A DNA stretch of 64,000 nt from the NCBI GenBank assembly GCA_907165065.1, contig OU015550.1, forward strand, positions 3,374,001 to 3,438,000, in the 5' to 3' direction. Made by a program: the position numbers and the translations under genes. Numbering within the stretch: position 1 is the first letter of the stretch; each line of letters starts with the position of its first letter. Under the pieces are notes generated by a model that did no database searches, was not told where the DNA came from, and saw nothing but the letters and a program-made list of their open reading frames with translations. Positions 10,391 through 22,009 of this stretch are shown in pieces. The DNA is from Caprimulgus europaeus (Eukaryota > Chordata > Aves > Caprimulgiformes > Caprimulgidae).

Positions 10391-11673
10391 AGAGAGGAAG
10401 GAATGAGAAGGGCTGGTCAGTGGTTTGCTTGGCAGTGCTGGCTGAGGGTTGAGTGGGTTTTCCCTTCCCTGGTCCCTACAGCGATGCAAAAATCTCTGGT
10501 AGCTCGGTCAGGCCTGGCTTTAGAGGTGGGGATTGCAATTAACAGCAGAGATTTGCTTTGGGACAAACACAAGCTGTGCAGGGCTGTGCCTTGAGGCTGG
10601 GCTGCACCTCTGGGGCAGGATGGACTCATCCAGCCCTGAGACAAAGGCTGAGCACAGAGCTGGGCTTGGGGACTTGTGCTGGGTCATTTAGAGTCACTGC
10701 AGTCCCTCGACTCAGCGTCATCGTCCAGACTCAGAGACAAGCTGTGGGTTTTGATCCTGTCCATGAAGCAGTGGATGCTGCTGGACCAAGAGCTCTACCT
10801 CGAGCTCTACCTCTCCTAACTGCAGCACACAGCTCAAAGGGCTCCGGAGGAAGCTTGAGTGTCGATAACAGAGGGGCAAAGTGAGGTCCTGGCTTGGCAA
10901 CTAATTCAGAGATTAGGAACTGAAGTTGTGAGAAACGGTCGTTTTTTGATGTGGCAAAAGGTTAACTGTGCAGTGCTTGGTGGCTCTGCTTCGACTCCAG
11001 GCTAAAAATATTTCTCTCCAAGCTGAAAAAGGGTTTGCTGTGGTGTGATGCCCAGCTGCTGAGGCCAGCACTGGCTGCAGAAAACGGGGCTGTCTCTGGC
11101 AAATGGCTCATTAGGATGAAGGGAACCATGGTGGCCCCATAAGACCCCCAAAAAATGTTGCAGGGGTTTGAGGAGGGTTAAAAAATGAAGGGAGTTAGGG
11201 AGCATGGAGCTGGTGCCAGTTGGGGTGTTGGTGGAGGGGAGACCCTGGCAGTGCTGTGGGATGGAGCCCTGACCCAGGCGCGTGGGGGAAGCGTGCAGGG
11301 AGATGTCGTGTCTCAGCTCAAGCTCAGCTGCTCTCTCCCTCCTCACCGAAACGCCTCCGGGTCCCGAGGAACGGGTGGGAGTCACTGCAGAGGCAGGGAA
11401 TATGGAAATTCCAAATTGCAAAGTTGAGTCTCCTCCAAAAAAGCATCTGCTGAGGAGCAGGAGGGTGGGCAGGCAGGGGAGCCGGGAGGTGAAGGGCGGC
11501 TGAGCCTCAGCTATGTCCCACAGGGTGTCACGCTGGTGCTGAGAGGAGTTGTGCTGGTCCCCCACGGGACAGGGGTTGGGGTGCCTGGAGTTGGTGTCCC
11601 AGTGCTGCCCTCATTCCCAGCGAGTCTGGTCCTTGCAGTCTGGGATACCTGTGGCAACGGCTGGAGTTTCAGC

Positions 11674-11746
11674 AGGAAAAAAGAAAAAAAAAAAGAAAAA
11701 AGAAAAAGAAAGAGGAAGGGAAAAAAAGGAAGGGGAAAGAAAAGGG
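11674..11746 (+). repeat. Polypurine (A/G) tract, 73 bp
   Basis: There is an unbroken run of purines between C at 11673 and C at 11747. It consists of A-runs punctuated by G in its left half and GGAAGG-type text in its right half. Such tracts can form triplex DNA and mutate quickly. It lies within the large GRM4 intron and is also a source of spurious lysine-rich open frames. Confidence 0.9.
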
Positions 11747-12607
11747 CAGATCCTCTGGCACAGAGATATGTTTTGACTTTCTGTGATGAAATGACATTTT
11801 TATTTCCAAAAACTGCCTAGATTGGCTCTGCGTGCATATAGAGAGAAGGTGGAACAAACAAACCAGCTCATGTGACAGCAATAGGTTTTATTTTGGGGAC
11901 AAACAAAGCTTTTTGGTTGACTCAGAACAAGCTTTGTTGCTTATTTTTTTTTTCCCCTTTTAGATTGAGTTGAAACCCTTCTGGACCTGTGCATTTGTTT
12001 CTGAAGCAGGAGAAGAGAGTGAAATGTTTCTTTGCGTGGTCACACCTGAGACTTGCAGGTCCTGGGGTGGGATGACATCCCTGGCTGGGAGCTGGCGTGT
12101 CCCGCTGGCTCTTGCTCATGGGTCAGAGCTGCCTCCATCCACCTTCTCCCAAGGGAGATGTGTAGAGCCTCTGTGCCCAGCTTCTGTCCTTGGTCACCTT
12201 TTTGCTCTGTTGACTCCAGAAGTGAGGCCCCAAGTTAAGGGTGTGCAGCTGGGGAGGTGGGGACCCCTGCCTTTGCTGTCACTGCAGTCCCCAGGCTTCC
12301 CCTGGTCCTGCCACCTTGAACAACACTAAATCCCATGTGGGAAACACCTGCAGAAGAAATCTGGCATGCCATGCTGTGACTGAGCCGTGGTGTGTAAAGT
12401 TCAGAAACCGCCTTAAGCTCCTTCTAAAACCTTGTTAGCAACACGTCAAACAGCCCCAGCACCTGAGCACAGCTGGAGAAGAATAAAAGGTGTGTGCAAA
12501 GGCACCTGAAGACCCAGAGCCCTGCTCAGCTTGGAGAGACCCAACAAATGAGCTACGTGGTAGAGGAGAGGATGTTGGAGAGGATGGAGCCCTGTGCTGG
12601 GAGCAGG

Positions 12608-12759
12608 GATGCTGGTGGAGGAGGGATGCTGGTGGAGGAGGGATGCTGGTGGAGGAGGGATGCTGGTGGAGCAAGGATGCTGGTGGAGCAGGGGTGCTGG
12701 TGGAGCAAGGATGCTGGTGGAGCAGGGATGCCGGTGGAGCAGGGATGCTCATGGAGGGA
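12608..12759 (+). repeat. 17-bp minisatellite, about nine copies
   Basis: The unit is GATGCTGGTGGAGGAGG with a variant ending GCAGG or GCAAG. Copies begin at 12608, 12625, 12642, 12659, 12676, 12693, 12710, 12727 and 12744, the last being degenerate. The GGAGG units lie at the left and the GCAGG or GCAAG units at the right, so the array has a clear internal order. Because 17 is not a multiple of three, each reading frame cycles through all three translations. This explains the repetitive open frames on both strands here, none of which is a gene. Confidence 0.95.
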
Positions 12760-13622
12760 CTTGCCCACCCACCCTCCTGTGTTGCTCAGGGTCAAGAGGT
12801 GGAGACGGGTGGAGGAAGGGGGTCTCTGCCTCCCATTGCCGATCGCTTCGGATGGCCCTGGTTGGCGAGGAGCCTGCCAAACCCCTTCCGTAGAAAAATG
12901 GATTATTCTACAGTCAGATTAATGGGCTTTCATTTTGCAAAACATCTGTCACTGTTAGTCCTGGACAGTGAGCGTGAAATTAGTTTTGACTGCAGAAAGG
13001 CAACGTCGGTGTGTAATATGTGACTTACATGACAACGGCGCGGGGAGCCAGCTGGGGAATGGGAATTACCTGTGGAAGGAGGTGGGGGAGCTGGGAGTGC
13101 CCCAGGCCAGACCCTGGGAGAGGATCTCCTTGCTGAGCCCATCACCACAGCATCAGAGCTCCCACTCCGCGGCTGGTGGAGCAAGTGGTGAGGGCTGGGG
13201 AGGAGAGAGGGAGGGTGAAGAGGACATGGGGGCTCCATCTCTCGTGGTGTCTCTGAGTTGGGGTGCTGGCAGGTTGCTGCTGGAGCATGCAGGAGTGCTG
13301 GGAGGGCTTGGTACAGGGGGGCTGTGCCAGGGCCCCACAATGCAGGTCAGGGCACCAGCACAGCTTCCCCATGTTTGCAGGTGGGGAAACAGCAAAAGTG
13401 AGCTGAAGGCCCCTCCAGGTGCACCTTGGCCCATGCAACAAGTCAAGTCTGATGTCCAAGATCCAATACTGCCAACATTTCCAACCCAGGCTCCCTACCC
13501 CTGCATTTATTTAACCCCAACATTTCCATGTTCCCCTGTTTCCTCTCCTCCTTTCCCAGTTGACCCTTTGTGGATCCTACAGAACTGTGGTGGGTCTCAG
13601 CTCATGTCTTTGTGTCTTGCAG

Positions 13623-13869
13623 ATGTACATCCAGACCACGACACTCACCATCTCAGTGAGTCTGAGTGCCTCGGTGTCCCTGGGCATGCTCTACATGCCC
13701 AAGGTGTACATCATCCTCTTCCATCCGGAGCAGAACGTCCCCAAGCGCAAGCGGAGCCTCAAGGCAGTGGTGACGGCGGCCACCATGTCCAACAAGTTCT
13801 CTCAGAAGGGAGGTTTCCGCCCCAATGGAGAGGCCAAATCAGAGCTCTGTGAAAATCTGGAAACACAAG
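13623..13869 (+). CDS. GRM4: GRM4 exon: transmembrane helix 7 and proximal C-tail
   Basis: This 247-bp exon encodes 82 codons plus one base. It opens [20 protein letters not shown] and continues through [19 protein letters not shown], which form helix 7 and its cytoplasmic end. The basic segment [20 protein letters not shown] follows and is the calmodulin and G-protein beta-gamma binding region known in group III receptor tails. The exon then reads to [10 protein letters not shown]. The acceptor is CTTGCAG and the donor GTAACG at 13870. The first codon is methionine only because the exon starts there; it is not a translation start. The tail sequence after NLE is what favours GRM4 over GRM7 or GRM8. 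Confidence 0.96.
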
Positions 13870-16243
13870 GTAACGTGGCTCCCTGAGGGGTTGGGGAGTT
13901 GGTCCTGCTGGGCACCAACATGGTGTTGGGATGTCCAAAGCCCTGGCTCGCTGGTGGGCTGTAGCTGTGTTGTCCTCCATGGGCTCAAGCAATGCTGGCA
14001 GCGCTACTCCTTGGCAAAGGGACATCTCAGCTCCCTCCTGGCCCGTGGCCTGGCCCACCAGGAGCGAGGGCAGCGTGGGAAAGGGACACATCTCATGGGC
14101 TGGGGGACACTCTGCTCCTCACCACGCCCAAAGCCACCCCGAGGAGGAAGATGTGCTCTGGGTATCTGCGCTCCAGCCGGGGCACGAGCAGGGATTCCTG
14201 GCCCTTGGTGATGTGAGAGCATCATCTCCTGTCCATGGGCAGGGGAGATTCTCTTCATTAATTTATTCCCACTCAAGAAATGCCATTTTCCATCACCACA
14301 GCCATGTAGCTTGAGACAGGACATGTCCTGTGTCCCTCTGATCACAATCGCTCCTGGCGACACTGCAGGAATATCGGCGTGTGTGACCTGGTCTCCCTCC
14401 TGGCTCCTGGGCTCTGCTCACACAAAGGGCTGACACCCCTTTTGCAGAGCAGCTTGGAGGCTTGGATGCAGCAACCACCTCATCCAGGACCTGAACCCTG
14501 AACCCAACCATTCCCATGTGCTCTCCATTGCCCTGAGCATCCTTCTCCCCTGTGGGACTCGCAGCAGGAGCCTCTGAGGATGGACGTGCTGGGAGCAGGG
14601 AGAGCTGAGCTCCCATCTGCCGCGTCTCCGGCTCCGATGTGTCTCGCATGGGGAATACAGGAGCTCCGGTGGGAGCAGGGCTGGCAGCAGGTTCCTGAGG
14701 TGTGCTGAGGTGTGGAGCTGGGCACGGCATCAGTGCTGGGGGCAGGAAGCATGGTGGGGTTGTCAGTGCAGGACCAAGGGGATGTTTTTCACTCTGTCAC
14801 TGGCGGGTCATGTCTCTTTAAACAAACAACAGAATAAATAATTCACGGGGCTTTGAGATGGGCAGATTGGCTATGAAAACACTGCGGCTAACAAATAGCT
14901 CTGTCAGCTCTCATTTCTTCTGGCCTATCTAATTGTTATCTGGGAAGACCAGTCTGAAATCTGCAGCAAAGTTCAGTTGTCAGTGAGACACAGAGATGGA
15001 GGGAGAGCTGCTGGGCATCCCCTCGGCGCTATCCCATGGGGTCCAGCTCTGTAGAGGACACATTTGTGCTGCTTGTGGCTTTGCTCTGTGTCCCTCCCCA
15101 GTGCTTGTCCATGTCCTTGGCTGGAGAGTGTCCATGTGTCTGCTGAGCCCCGTGGTACCTGGGGACCTCATGGTGGGGTCTTTGCAGGGCATCGTGCCCT
15201 GCTGAAGTGCTGAGACAAGCCAGGGGGTTGCAAGCGGCCACTTCCACCTCTCCTGGAGCTGTGGCTGCTGCTACAAACAAGGGATGTGCTGCAGCCTCCG
15301 AGCCCGAAGGCAGTGATGCTGCCCTGCAGGGAGCAGGAGGATTTATTGCTGTCTGGCGTTTTCCTGGCTCTGGAGCTTGCTGCAGCTCCCCCAGTGTCAA
15401 TCTGGGATGCGTGGTGGCTTTGTAGCCATTGCTGTCTCCTCTCCTCCTGTGTTCAACCCCATCCCAAGGGCTGGGGAAGCTGGAAGTTGGCAGCAGGTTG
15501 GTGTATGTGTGTATGTTCCCTGTTCCTCTAGCACCCAAGCATGGGCACATCCCTTGGTGAGGGATGCAGCCAGGCTGGTTGGCTTTGTGCCATCCTCTGC
15601 CAGCACTGGCAGTGCCATCTGCTCTGCTCCCAGCTGCCATGGAGGGGATTGCAGGGGTGCAGGGTGCCCAGCTTGGACCCCAAATCATGCTCTCGCAGGG
15701 TTGGGACAAGCTGAGTTTTTGGGAATGTGGATCACCGGTGGGTTTGTCTGTAAGAGGTTGCTGAGGGAAGTGAATGGGAGCCTGAGAACATGTCCCCCAT
15801 GGCTCATGTCACATCTTGGGGTCTCTCTTTGGGTTGAACTGTCTCTAGAGACACCCCAAGGGCTGCCATGGGGCTCAGCCCCTCTGCCACAGCTCAGCAC
15901 CCTCACAGGGAATGAACCTGAGTGCTGGCGCTGGCCAGATCATAGAATCATAGAATCGTTTGGTTGGAAAAGACCTTTGAGATCATCGAGTCCAACCATA
16001 CCTGTCCACTACTAAACCATCTCTGAGCACCTCATCTACTTGTCTTTTAAATCCCTCCAGGGATGGGGACTCAACTGGTTCCCTAGGTAGCCCGTTCCAG
16101 TGCTTGATCCATCAGCAAACCCCACGTCACGTCCCCACCAGCATCTCCTGGCACAACAGGTCAGGGTTGATGGGATGGGATCCAGAAAGGGAAGGTGGAC
16201 TTCATTAATGAGAGATACATGTGAGGTTTGTCTCTCTTTCCAG
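13870..16243 (+). other. GRM4: GRM4 last intron (2.4 kb)
   Basis: This intron runs from GTAACG to a TCTCTCTTTCCAG acceptor. It carries a minus-strand CR1 end at 15939-16109, and an AT-rich patch at about 14810-14950 that includes AAACAAACAAC and TCTAATTGTTATC. The rest is GC-rich sequence with no recognisable content. Group III receptors often use alternative final exons; I see no clear alternative coding end in this intron. Confidence 0.85.
15939..16109 (-). mobile_element. CR1 LINE 3'-end fragment near the last GRM4 exon
   Basis: The left edge has two copies of CATAGAAT (ATCATAGAATCATAGAATCG), the inverted CR1 terminus. GGTTGGAAAAGACCTTTGAG and TTTTAAATCCCTCCAGGGAT follow. The piece ends about 135 bp before the final acceptor. 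Confidence 0.92.
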
Positions 16244-16293
16244 CACTGGCCACCAAACAGACCTACGTCAGCTACAGCAACCACGCGATTTAG
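16244..16293 (+). CDS. GRM4: GRM4 terminal coding exon and stop codon
   Basis: The exon completes an alanine codon and reads ALATKQTYVSYSNHAI followed by TAG at 16291-16293. This ending is close to the mammalian mGluR4a C-terminus and differs from those of GRM7 and GRM8, so it is the strongest evidence for the gene's identity. The exposed C-terminal NHAI is the position at which PDZ-type partners bind related receptors. The acceptor is TTTCCAG at 16237-16243 and the phase matches the one base carried from the previous exon. The coding total in the window is 569 residues, consistent with a full receptor of roughly 910. Confidence 0.95.
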
Positions 16294-17150
16294 CTCCAGC
16301 GACCGCAACTGCCGGGGACAGCGGGAGGCTGCGACGCCGCGAGGCGGGAGGGAGCCGGGTCCCATCACTCGTCACAGGATGCTGGATGGGACAGGGAGGT
16401 GGCAGTGGGGGGGACACACTCCTGGTGGGACCACTGGGCAGAGCTCCTGGGGAAGATGGAGATGAACAGCAGCAAAAAAAAACCGGATAAAAATAAAAGA
16501 AACAATAAAACCAAACCACCGACCACCGAGACAATGCATGCCTCCCCTCGGAGGAAGAGGGACAGCTGAGCAGGGGGGACGTGGCGTGGGGAAGAGGTGA
16601 CAGATTTTGGCAAGTCTTTGGGGTTTTTTTTTCCTGTATCTTGGCAAAAAAAAAAGAAAAAAAAGAAAAAAAAAAAGAGAAACCCAACATTTTCCCGTTT
16701 CTGGAATTTGTGAGGTTGTTTGTGGTTGTGCAGAACCTTCTGTTTTCTCTTTATATTTTTTTTAAAACCTCCATTTTCTTTTGTTCCTGTCTTCCTCCGT
16801 CCCTCTTCACTCTCTCTCTCCCATATCCTACCAAATTCTCTATGTTGCAAAAAGGAAAAATAAATAAAAATACATAAAATTTAAATTAAAAAAAAAGACA
16901 ATAAAATAAAACCTAGACTGTGTTCAAAGTGCTGGTTTCTATAGGTGGTTAATTAATGTATGTGATGACCATATGGATTGAAATATGTCTGCTTGATGTA
17001 CTGACCAGTCAAAAAATGAAAACACACACACACACACAAAAAATCAAAGTTCAGTGCCTGGATGTTTATGAATTATTCGATGACTGTGTAGAGCATGATC
17101 ATTTTTATACGAGGAGATTTCTAATAAAAGACCATGGTTTTGCACTCGGC
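16294..17150 (+). other. GRM4: GRM4 3' untranslated region
   Basis: The region after the stop is A-rich, with a purine run at 16646-16682 and an (AC)8 repeat at 17022-17037. AATAAA occurs at 16492, 16504, 16859, 16863, 16900, 16905 and 17123. The last is followed by a GT-rich stretch (GCGTTTGCTGTCTCTTGGTG), as expected downstream of a cleavage site, so the distal end is placed at about 17145-17150. Shorter transcripts ending near 16920 are possible. The end is inferred and is not supported by transcript data. Confidence 0.7.
17123..17128 (+). terminator. Distal polyadenylation signal of GRM4
   Basis: AATAAA lies in TTTCTAATAAAAGACC, with a GT/T-rich element 20-50 bp further on. It is the last of several signals in the 3' UTR and has the best downstream context. 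Confidence 0.6.
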
Positions 17151-17400
17151 GTTTGCTGTCTCTTGGTGACTTGTTCGTTCCAGGCTCCAGAGGTGACTTG
17201 GTTTTGGCTGATGGGGAAGGTTTTGGGTGGCCAAGTGCTCCAGGACATCATGAGGCTTGGTGGCCTTCCTCTCCAGACCATCCTGCTGCAAGCGGATCCT
17301 TGTGAGGGGATGGGACAGGGAGAGGAGAGCTCAGCATCACCCAGGCACATGCTGTAGCCTGTGCTGTCCCAGTGCTCCAGGGCTGGGGCAAAAAGGGCTG

Positions 17401-17726
17401 AATCATAGAAACATAGAATTATTGAGGTTGGAAAAGACCTTTAAGATCACTGAGTCCAACCATAAACCAAACACTATCAAGTCCACCACTAAACCATGTC
17501 CCTCAACACCACATCTACATGGCTTTTAAATCCCTCCAGGGACAGTGACTCCACCACTTCCCTGGACAGCCCATTTCAACACTTGACAACCCTTTAGATG
17601 AAGAAATTTTTCCTAATATCCAATCTAAACCTTCCCTGGTGCGACTTGAGGCCATTTCCTCTTGTCCTGTCACTTGTTACTTGGTAGAAGAGACCGAGAT
17701 CCACCTTGCTACAACCTCATTTCAGA
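17401..17726 (-). mobile_element. CR1 LINE 3'-end fragment
   Basis: This is the longest minus-strand CR1 tail in the window. It begins AATCATAGAAACATAGAATT and continues with GGTTGGAAAAGACCTTTAAG, CCACATCTACATGGCTTTTA and CCAATCTAAACCTTCCCTGG, then CACTTGTTACTTGGTAGAAG. It starts about 250 bp beyond the end of GRM4. Confidence 0.92.
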
Positions 17727-19192
17727 TTCCTCCTTGACAGACAGGAAGGGATTTTCTAGGGCTCCTTTTTTTTTTCTATTTCCCCTTCAGAGGCAGGGCC
17801 AGCTCCACCCTCCTCATCACGAGCCACTTGGGCTAATTAGGAGTTACCAGCTAATAAAAGCAGCTCTGCCCTTCCCCTAGGGAAGGTTTTTCCTACCTCC
17901 AGCCTGCTCTTTGGGATCACACAGCCTGATGTGTAAGGTATGTGGCTGTTCCAAGAGTCTTGTTTTTGGGAAGTTTGATGTGTTTGCTGCTTGTGTTTCC
18001 ATCCCTGTGCTCTTGGAAAGGGGGTGGCTGTGTGTGTGGTCAGCTTGGTAAGGAGAGGATGGTCCAAGCTTGTTCTTCTGAAGAGCAGGTGGCAAGTGGG
18101 GAAAGGAGGCAGAGGAAGGTGCTGCCTGCCCAAGGGAGATGGGCTGCCTCCAGGTTTTGGGCAGGTTGTTGCTTTAAGTGCCCAGCAAAAAGCTTGGGAG
18201 ATGGCAGCAGTGTCTTGACTTTGTGGAGGCAATGAGGGTGCTGGGCTGTGTCTCCATCCTTTGGCATGTGTTCCTACCAGCCCAAAGGTGCCCATATATT
18301 CCCTTCTCTGAGCATGAGCGAAGTTACCCCTGTGGTTTGCACATTTTTAGCCCTACTTGTGTATTAACTGCAGCTCTGCTCTCGCTCTGGTGGGTCGCAT
18401 GGGCTGTGTGCCCTGGGGATGGGAGCTGTTGGTGCGGCTCTGAGCTCTGCAGGGAGCTTCAGCCATTGATCAGTGCCAGAAGGGAAACACAAGTGTTCCC
18501 TGCCAGCACGGAGAGGACAGAGTGTGACTTGAAAGCAGGAGTTAAAAGAAAAAAGAAATATAATGAAAAGCTTGGAACTTTGATAAGATCATACTTGTCA
18601 AAAGTGCTTCTCGGGAGAAAAAACCTGCGCTGTTCCCACCGCATCCGTCACTGTCGGATGGGATGTGAAATGCCACCTGGTTCAGAGGGCTCCTAGAAAA
18701 CCCAAGCTGATGTCTCTGGTGGTGTTTCTGGCTCTGAAATACTGCTCTGCTGTTTTCATGAGCAGCTTTCTACCCCAGACTCTGCCTGATAATGACTGGA
18801 AAGGTTGATTCTGCCTTAATTACAGCATCCCCTCCCTCCCCTTGCAGTGCCTGTGAGGAGGGATGCTCTGAGTCCTCCAGAGTGGTTGTGGACTCCCCAT
18901 GCTGCCACTGAGGAGATCTTCCAAGCTTGTCTGTCCTCTGATGGTTTGGGGAGTTCTGCAGGACATGGTGTTGACACCAGCACTGGTCAGGGTGTGGGAA
19001 AGAGGAGGTGTGAGGTCTACCTGGGTTGGTGCTTCCTACCCAGGCAGGATGCAGAGATCTGTGCTCATCTAACTGCTCTGCCTCAGTAGCTGAATGGACT
19101 ATTTTCTTTTTTCAGGTGCAAATACTTCTTCAGGGTGTTACTCTGTGGCTTTCTTGTTCTCAAACATTTCTGCCTTTAAACTGCTGCAGTAA
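17727..19192. other. Intergenic, no feature recognised
   Basis: Mixed-composition sequence with short open frames on both strands. None shows known domains or plausible splice structure. I see no repeat family here. Confidence 0.6.
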
Positions 19193-19712
19193 TGTGGTGG
19201 TTTCACTGGGCTAGTAATTTGCTGCAGCCAGATACAGCTGCTCACTCGCTCTTCCCCAAGGGGATAGGGGAGAAAATTGAGGGACAAGGAGACCTGTAGG
19301 TTGAGATAAGAATAATTTAATAATTGTAATAAAATAAAACTTAAAATAATAATAATAAAATATGGAATTAGTGATGCACAGTGCAATTGCTCACCACCCA
19401 CCTACCAAATCTGGCCTGGTCTCGGATAACTATCTTGGAGGAGCAAGAGCCTGAGAGAAAGCAAGAGAGGGAGAGACCCTCACCCTACAGTCAGATTTAA
19501 ATGCCAATTTAGCTTATTAAGTTAAATATTCATCACCCCCCACTCTAGATCTTGCACTTGTAGACTAGCAAAACACAAAGTCCTTCAACTTCCAGTGACA
19601 ACACTGGCATGTTAGCAACACTTTTCTCATAACAAATCCCAGATGAAACCAAAACACAGCACTGTTCTAGGTACTAATAAGAAACTCAGTTTTGTCTCAG
19701 CTAAAAAACAGC
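19193..19712 (+). mobile_element. Degenerate solitary LTR of an avian endogenous retrovirus
   Basis: The left end TGTGGTGGTTTCACTGGGCT matches the TGTGGTGG start of a common bird LTR type. The interior follows the same family: GGTTGAGATAAGAATAATTT, then an A/T repeat with AATAAA signals, CACAGTGCAATTGCTCACCA, and near the right end CCAAAACACAGCACTGTTCT and GTCTCAGCTAAAAAACAG. Both ends have decayed and no clear target-site duplication was seen. No retroviral coding sequence flanks it, so it is a solo LTR remnant. The orientation is inferred from the AATAAA signals, and the right border is uncertain by some tens of bases. Confidence 0.68.
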
Positions 19713-22009
19713 TAAACACTATTTCTAAATACCTATAATTGCAGCCAGCCCTGGAGTGCATCCTGCTGTCCCCTTGGGCTGTGCTGCTGCAGGGTGTTAG
19801 AGCAGCAAGGTGAGTAGAAAGGAGTGTGGTGCTACTGCTGTTGGCAGCCAGCAATGCACAGCACCCCCAAAAGCTGTTGCTTTGGATAGTTGGGGTCTGG
19901 GTTTCCATGGCTGGGATGGGACATGGCAAATGGGTGCATTTGACACTTGCTTGGGGAAGAAGTCACTTGGCTAAACTTGGACTGTGGGTTCAAGTAGATT
20001 CATGTTCCCCTCTTGCATCAGGCTCTATATAAACACAATAGCTACCCTGATTTCTTGATGGATTTGGTGGAGTGTTAAATCAAAAGAGTCCTCATGTGGG
20101 TACTTATTTTGGTGTGAGTGTGCTTTACAGTGATTCAGTCTTGTTCCTTACAGGCGTTAGCTTAAATGAAATAAGGATGCTCTTCAACAGATATGCAAAA
20201 TATTTGCACAAATCTGACCTCACTGGTCTTGAAACAGAATTTTAATTGGCCCCATTTTTTTTCCTCCAGCTAAAAACCTACTCTTGCTGTCACTGTTCCT
20301 GGGTGCTGCTGAATAGACCTGTATCCCTCCCAGCGCTGGGTGCGTTTCAGCAGCAGGTGCAGTGACCTCCAACCATGGGCTGGTTAATTTTATATGGCAT
20401 TTCATGATACAGTGCTGTCTAATTCCAGACACTTATTTGATTATGAAAGCTAATTAAAAAGGAGCTGTCTATAAGCAATTGAGATGGATGTAGAGTGATG
20501 TGGATCGAGGCAGGCTCTGGTGCTGATGATAGCTGCTGCCGGGGCAGTTTTGGGAGCTCACTGGTGTCTTTTAGGATCAGATTTCTGCTTTGCTTAATAT
20601 ATTTGAGGGCAATTCTGCTGCCTGTGGCTGGGCAGAAGAGCAGAGCAGATACAGATTCCCTCAGCAGATCATACAGTAGGTTTTTTGTATTTTTTGTGTG
20701 TATATATTTATTTTTTTCTTAAATAAGGTGCCAGTCCTGAAATTGGTGCTGTTTCTCTTCCTCACCTCCCATACAGCTTAAAAGCACTTGTCTGATTTTC
20801 CCCTTATTTCTGTAAAGAGATGTTAAATCTAAATAGCAATAACTGCCAGAGTTCCCTCAGTGGTTGACCTGCATGTTTTTCATTTTTTCTGGGAATTTGA
20901 GAAGTGAGGGGGGACAAACCCAGGCTGGTGCCATCTCCCTCCATCACCTTCTTGTATCTGCCAACTCCTTGAACTTTCTGTTGGCCTTAGCTGCTGTTCT
21001 CAATGCTCAGCTCCTCTCCTGAGCTCTATTCTCCAGGGACAAGCAGGAGCTTTTGGGGTCCTGCTGCCTTTTCCACAGCATGGCTGGGGGCTGGACTGGG
21101 GGGCTGGAGTGGGCTCATCTCCCCAGCCCTGTGTGGAGTAGCAGCAGCCTGGAGTTTATCATTAACTTTCTTCTGTGAGAGGCAAATTACAGACTTTAGT
21201 GACACAATTAGGTCACCTCGATAGGAAATGGAGAAACAAAATAATTTCTCTGTGACTTTCTCAGCCTGCCTGCCACCTTGTCCTTTGATCTTCAGTAGCA
21301 CTGACTTGGGGAAAAATTGTTCCCCCACCACCTGGGTCTGGAGATCTCCTGCTGAAGCCACAGCAAAGCTTCTTAGTAAGCAAATCTGGAGGAAGAGGAT
21401 GGAAAGAGCAGGGCTGGAGTAGAAAGTGGCTTATTCTTTCCTCCCAGAGAGGTCTCCATCCAGCTCCTCTCCCACAGGGAGAGCCCCAGAGTCCCATTTT
21501 GGCCCCAGGAGAGCTGAGTGCTGCTCAGAGCAAGGTGCCACTTGCATTTAGAGCAGAAGGCAGCAAAGCCTGTGACAGATGTTGCAGTTCGTTACGCAGC
21601 GGGGGACAGCTCTGCAGAGAGCAAGTTGAGCTAATTTCTGTGCTAGGAAATGTTTCTCCCAACAAGACCCATTGCCAGCTGAAACCTTTGGCCTGGAGCA
21701 TCAGAACCTTGGACTTAATTTTCCTGAGCTGTGAGAAGGCAGCAAGGAGGATGGAGAGCTGTGATGAGCACAGCAGTGCTGCTGAGAAGATGGGTGATGC
21801 CTCTGAGTGGTCTCAGGGGAACAGTGGGTGTCCCAGAGAGAGGTGGAAGCACCACAGCCCTGCCTCTGGGGAAGGAGCAGTGGCAGAGTAGAGCTGGACA
21901 TGCCAACTGGTTTCCCCTTGGATGGAGGGGTGTGTGGTGTGTGGGGTTCTCTCCCCAACACCAATGTTCTCTTGTATGGCCAAGCAAGTCAATGGCAGAT
22001 TGTGTTGAA
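19713..22009. other. Intergenic, no gene recognised
   Basis: Moderately AT-rich sequence with scattered T-runs (about 20680-20725). Open frames are short and unlike known proteins. Confidence 0.6.

Larger units (their letters stand above)
7270..13622 (+). other. GRM4: GRM4 intron (6.4 kb), the largest seen in the window
   Basis: This intron splits helix 6 from helix 7. It contains CR1 pieces at 7759-8039, 9600-9752 and 9756-9822, a 73-bp polypurine tract (11674-11746) and a 17-bp minisatellite (12608-12759). It also has AT-rich blocks at about 8940-9310, 10130-10390 and 12890-13020. No alternative exon with convincing borders or homology was found. Confidence 0.85.

Noticed and set aside
12490..13023. 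Glycine/tryptophan-rich repetitive open frames in several frames
   Set aside because: All are translations of the 17-bp minisatellite, which keeps every frame open.
16365..16850. Phenylalanine-rich open frame on the minus strand of the 3' UTR
   Set aside because: It is produced by the A-rich tract on the + strand and is not a protein gene.
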